DNA of 64,000 nt, taken from NCBI GenBank assembly GCA_965217605.1, contig CBDCJB010000001.1, positions 1 to 64,000 on the forward strand. Reading direction: 5' to 3'. The stretch's first letter is position 1; every line of letters starts with the position of its first letter. Shown here piece by piece: positions 61,331 to 64,000 of this stretch. The DNA comes from JAYYZW01 sp965217605 (GTDB lineage: Bacteria; Pseudomonadota; Gammaproteobacteria; Ga0077536). Under the pieces are notes generated by a model. It saw only the letters and a program-made list of their open reading frames with translations. It searched no databases and was not told the DNA's origin. The position numbers and the translations under genes were made by a program.

Positions 61331-61801
61331 ATGAAACTAGAGATCGACTGGAAACAACCCGTCCCTCTCAGGCGGGTACGAACAGGGCTTGAGATTTATG
61401 AAGTCAATCTTGACGACTTCCCACGCGAACCTGGAATCTATATTTTCGCTCGGAAATGGGGCAGTTCTTACGAAGCGCTTTATGTAGGGAAGTCCAAACG
61501 GTTACGCGGAAGGATCCGTGGCCATATGAATAACCTCAAACTAATGCGGCATATCCACCGCGCTAAAACGGGTAAAAGAGTCATTCTCTACGGAACGCCC
61601 ATACCCAAACCCGGGCAAACGATGGAAAGAATCCTGGAAACATTAGAAAAAGCGTTTATAAGGCACTTTCTCTTGCTAGGTCACGATCTCGTAAATTCAC
61701 AAGGGACTCGCGTTCGCCGTCACGAAATAACTTCGAACGGGAGCTTACCGAAAGCGTTCATGCCGACGCGAATGTACCTAGAGCGAAGTCGCGGCGAATA
61801 A
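61331..61801 (+). CDS. GIY-YIG nuclease-domain protein
   Basis: A 156-residue protein with the GIY-YIG core: PREPGIYIFARKWG (first strand), EALYVGKSKRLRGRIRGHMN (YVG strand and catalytic Arg), then LETLEKAFIRHFLLLGHDLVN with the acidic residue in the helix. This is enough for a stand-alone endonuclease domain. It could be a homing-type or defence-associated nuclease; no partner domain is seen. ATG at 61331. Confidence 0.8.
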   Translation: MKLEIDWKQPVPLRRVRTGLEIYEVNLDDFPREPGIYIFARKWGSSYEALYVGKSKRLRGRIRGHMNNLKLMRHIHRAKTGKRVILYGTPIPKPGQTMERILETLEKAFIRHFLLLGHDLVNSQGTRVRRHEITSNGSLPKAFMPTRMYLERSRGE

Positions 61802-61935
61802 AGCTTTTAACAGGGCGTGTCTCAGTTTGAACGTTAGGTTAAGGTGGTCTCATCTTTTGGGCGGGTCGGCGTCGTTTTTAAGGTGTATTCGGTTGTCCGA
61901 GTATGCATCGCTAAATTTCTGTTTACCACATCATG

Positions 61936-62150
61936 CTACAGCTGTTGAGCCGGTGGGTATGCGAATAAACCGTTAGGCTTATCCATCATATCTATGGAGC
62001 GCCCGGTTCCATAGGCTTGCGCCAACGTTGCGCCCGTCAGTGCCGAATGGGGCCGTCCGGTGTTGTAGAAGCCGACCCATTGCCTGATGATCCGTTCGGC
62101 GTGGAAACCGTCGAGCAACTTATGCAAATAGACCGCCCGGCTATACGAAA
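61936..62150 (-). pseudogene. Integrase-core (rve) transposase C-terminal fragment
   Basis: On the minus strand, YLHKLLDGFHAERIIRQWV and GFYNTGRPHSALTGATLAQA are the end of an IS3/IS481-type transposase, closing in a stop at 61936. The upstream catalytic part is missing beyond about 62150. Confidence 0.7.
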
Positions 62151-62775
62151 GGTTTAAAAATTCTGAGAGAAAAGGAGAGGTAATAGAGAAGCGGAGGCCG
62201 GATATCGGTCTAATTGATTCTAGATATTGAATTGTCGCTCTGTCTTTAATTTATAATACCACAGGTTTGCCGTTCGCACTGTTACAGACGGCACGCAAGA
62301 AGTATCTCTGGTCGTGCCTTCTGAATGGACCATAGGGAATATTGCCTTCAGTCAACCCAGAGAAAAGGACGCGCTGGCCTAGTACAATACGATGCGATTC
62401 CATCTACATGCCACAGAATACTTACACTAGGCGACGCTGCCTGCTTGATAGCAGGGCATTTTTAGGCTAAATATCTTCGTCATCGCGAAGGGCGTAGGTA
62501 AACGACGCCAACAATCGGTGAATACCCGGAATGGCACTAAACTCCACAGGGGTTGGCGGCAGGTATGACGAACCCGGATTTTAGCCCCAGGCGAGAAGCC
62601 GAGCCACCAGATGTCTGGGCGTAACCTGCGTATATGACGTACATCGAGGCCCCGCTTCTTCCTGAATTGGCTCGCCAGCAGATACGAAATGGACAAGTAG
62701 CGACAAAGTCTTTATCACCGGATTGGTGCGCAAATCCGGATCCTGTCCCAAAAAAATTGATGCTCCTGAATAGCT
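62151..62775. other. Intergenic stretch without recognised features
   Basis: Several short frames on the minus strand (62427-62847) have no recognisable domain. The sequence shows no clear promoter, RNA gene or repeat. It probably separates the transposase remnant from the ATPase gene. Confidence 0.4.
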
Positions 62776-64000
62776 ATGACCGCCTTCGATAAGATTTCTA
62801 AGTGGGTAAATACGGTGCCTAAATGGCAGAAAGTGGCCGCGCGTCATCTCCTATCTGCTGGGGAAATATCGACTTCGCAGCAAGAACACATAGTCAGTTT
62901 GCTAAAGGCTTTTTGCGGTGGCCCAAAGGTTGATGCACGAGAAACCGAGTTAGCGGATTCAGATTCCGGAGAACAAACCGTAACGCAAACGAAAGGGCCC
63001 ACGGTGCTTAAGGCATTACGTGAATTGAAACACGCCAATGCCTTGGCAAAGCAACAAGAATTAGTATTTAGTGAAGAAGCTGTCACAGCTATCTACGGAG
63101 CTAACGCAAGTGGAAAATCCGGATATGTACGAGTTTTAAAAAGAGCATGTCGTGCAAGAGGTGCTGCCTCAAAAGTGTTATCTAATGTATTTAGTGAGGA
63201 GGAAGACCTTCTTGCGTCAGCGCAAATAATTGTAAAAGCAAGCGGAAAAGAGAATTCAATAGATTGGAAAGATATCGAAGTACCGCAAAGCGTTCTTTCC
63301 TCTATTGCTGTGTTTGATATGGATGCCGCTCGATTTTACGTCGACGAAGACCATGATGTTGTGTTTCTCCCATATGGAATGGACATGTTCGAGAAACTTG
63401 GATCACTCTGCGACACAATCAGGGAAGCGCTCAAATCTGAAATCGTAGTCCCGAAAGAGATTCCAGAAGAACTATTAAAAGTCGATCGTTCCGACCCAGT
63501 AGGGGCTCTTATTCATGATTTATCGGGGCACACTAAAACTGAGGACATCGATAAATTGGCTCTACTCAGGGATGATGAAATCGCCAAGACAGAACAGCTC
63601 AATAATACTATTGTTCAATTAAGCGCTAGTGACCCGAAAAAGCTAGCGGCGGCTAAACGACGCACAAAAAATCGAATTTCTGCGGCTAAAGATGCCGCTG
63701 AAATACTAGGCGCATACATCTCCCTCGAATATTTCGAAAAGCTAAAGAATTCGCACAATGAAGCCAAGAAGATATCCGCCGCCTCCGAAATCGCGTCTGC
63801 AGAACGGTTTAATAATGAACCGCTCGCCGGAGTTGGAACTGACGTGTGGAGAGAGCTGTATATTGCCGCCCGCCATTTTTCCGCCGAGGTCGCTTATCCA
63901 AAGCACGATTTTCCAAACGTTGATACAGATAGCCGATGCGTACTGTGTCTCCAAGAGCTTGATGATAAAGCAAAGAATAGATTCTTGGCATTCGACGAAT
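62776..64000 (+). CDS. Large AAA (Rad50/RloC-like) ATPase, 3' end outside window
   Basis: A frame from the ATG at 62776 stays open to the window end (408 codons). The Walker A is GANASGKS (108-115) within AIYGANASGKSGYVRVLKRA, a text typical of AAA_13/RloC-type ATPases. A long charged helical region follows (about 240-350), then CVLC (C388-C391) as in Rad50/RloC zinc hooks. The Walker B and any effector domain lie outside the window. It probably belongs to an anti-phage system (RloC is an anticodon nuclease); identity is not settled. Its AT-rich codon use differs from the left half of the window. Confidence 0.75.
   Translation, partial: MTAFDKISKWVNTVPKWQKVAARHLLSAGEISTSQQEHIVSLLKAFCGGPKVDARETELADSDSGEQTVTQTKGPTVLKALRELKHANALAKQQELVFSEEAVTAIYGANASGKSGYVRVLKRACRARGAASKVLSNVFSEEEDLLASAQIIVKASGKENSIDWKDIEVPQSVLSSIAVFDMDAARFYVDEDHDVVFLPYGMDMFEKLGSLCDTIREALKSEIVVPKEIPEELLKVDRSDPVGALIHDLSGHTKTEDIDKLALLRDDEIAKTEQLNNTIVQLSASDPKKLAAAKRRTKNRISAAKDAAEILGAYISLEYFEKLKNSHNEAKKISAASEIASAERFNNEPLAGVGTDVWRELYIAARHFSAEVAYPKHDFPNVDTDSRCVLCLQELDDKAKNRFLAFDE

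Noticed and set aside
62427..62847. Two open frames on the minus strand upstream of the ATPase
   Set aside because: No recognisable domains, and their translations look like shadows of non-coding sequence.

Overview
The window is GC-rich chromosomal DNA from a proteobacterium, most likely a chemotrophic sulfur-oxidising gammaproteobacterium. The taxonomy is an inference from gene content: an sHdr/LbpA sulfur-oxidation locus, a PutA lacking the N-terminal DNA-binding domain, EttA, a PQQ quinohemoprotein, and palindromic REP-like repeats between genes. No rRNA, tRNA or CRISPR array was found.

Bases 1-29664 are mixed catabolic and housekeeping genes. These include a phosphodiesterase cut by the window edge, the protein AMPylase SelO, and an AhpD-like protein whose CxxC is CxxU (an in-frame TGA followed by a SECIS-like hairpin). 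They continue with dodecin, a PQQ dehydrogenase with a C-terminal haem, EttA, a nonsense-interrupted adenylate cyclase/ATPase regulator, a molybdopterin oxidoreductase, a class III CoA-transferase, a D-aminoacylase-type amidohydrolase, an acyl-CoA dehydrogenase, an Fpg-type glycosylase and an exported SurE-like phosphatase. An acoABC operon follows, then a small operon of an NTF2-like protein, a threonine dehydratase-like enzyme, a GFA-domain protein and a PaiB-like flavoprotein.

Bases 29669-42979 are the most coherent block: a sulfur-oxidation and lipoate-assembly locus. It holds tusA (divergent), lipS1, lipT, lipS2, a lipoate ligase, an amidotransferase fold without its nucleophilic cysteine, a VOC protein, dsrE, shdrC1-B1-A-H-C2-B2, a small unknown gene and lbpA. 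The likely logic is that TusA and DsrE deliver sulfane sulfur to the cytoplasmic sHdr complex, LbpA is the lipoyl carrier, and LipS1/LipS2/LipT with the ligase build the lipoate on LbpA. A perfect 32-bp inverted repeat separates lbpA from the rest.

Bases 42987-51583 hold acyl-CoA genes (aminoacyl-CoA ammonia lyase-like, PaaK-like ligase, enoyl-CoA hydratase), an MNT nucleotidyltransferase pair, putA, a membrane diguanylate cyclase and a methyltransferase truncated at its 3' end.

From about 51.6 kb the window enters a decayed mobile island. A tyrosine integrase is split by a complete IS21-family element (52280-54804) with a 5-bp target duplication; removing the element and one duplication restores the integrase frame exactly. 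Beyond it are several IS3-family fragments, a glycosyltransferase fused by deletion to a replication-initiator-like gene, a frameshifted flavin-oxidoreductase-like gene next to an intact cupin, an outer-membrane-protein tail, an XRE regulator, a broken restriction-like gene, a GIY-YIG nuclease, and at the right edge the first 408 codons of a large AAA ATPase with a Rad50/RloC-like CxxC, a candidate defence gene.
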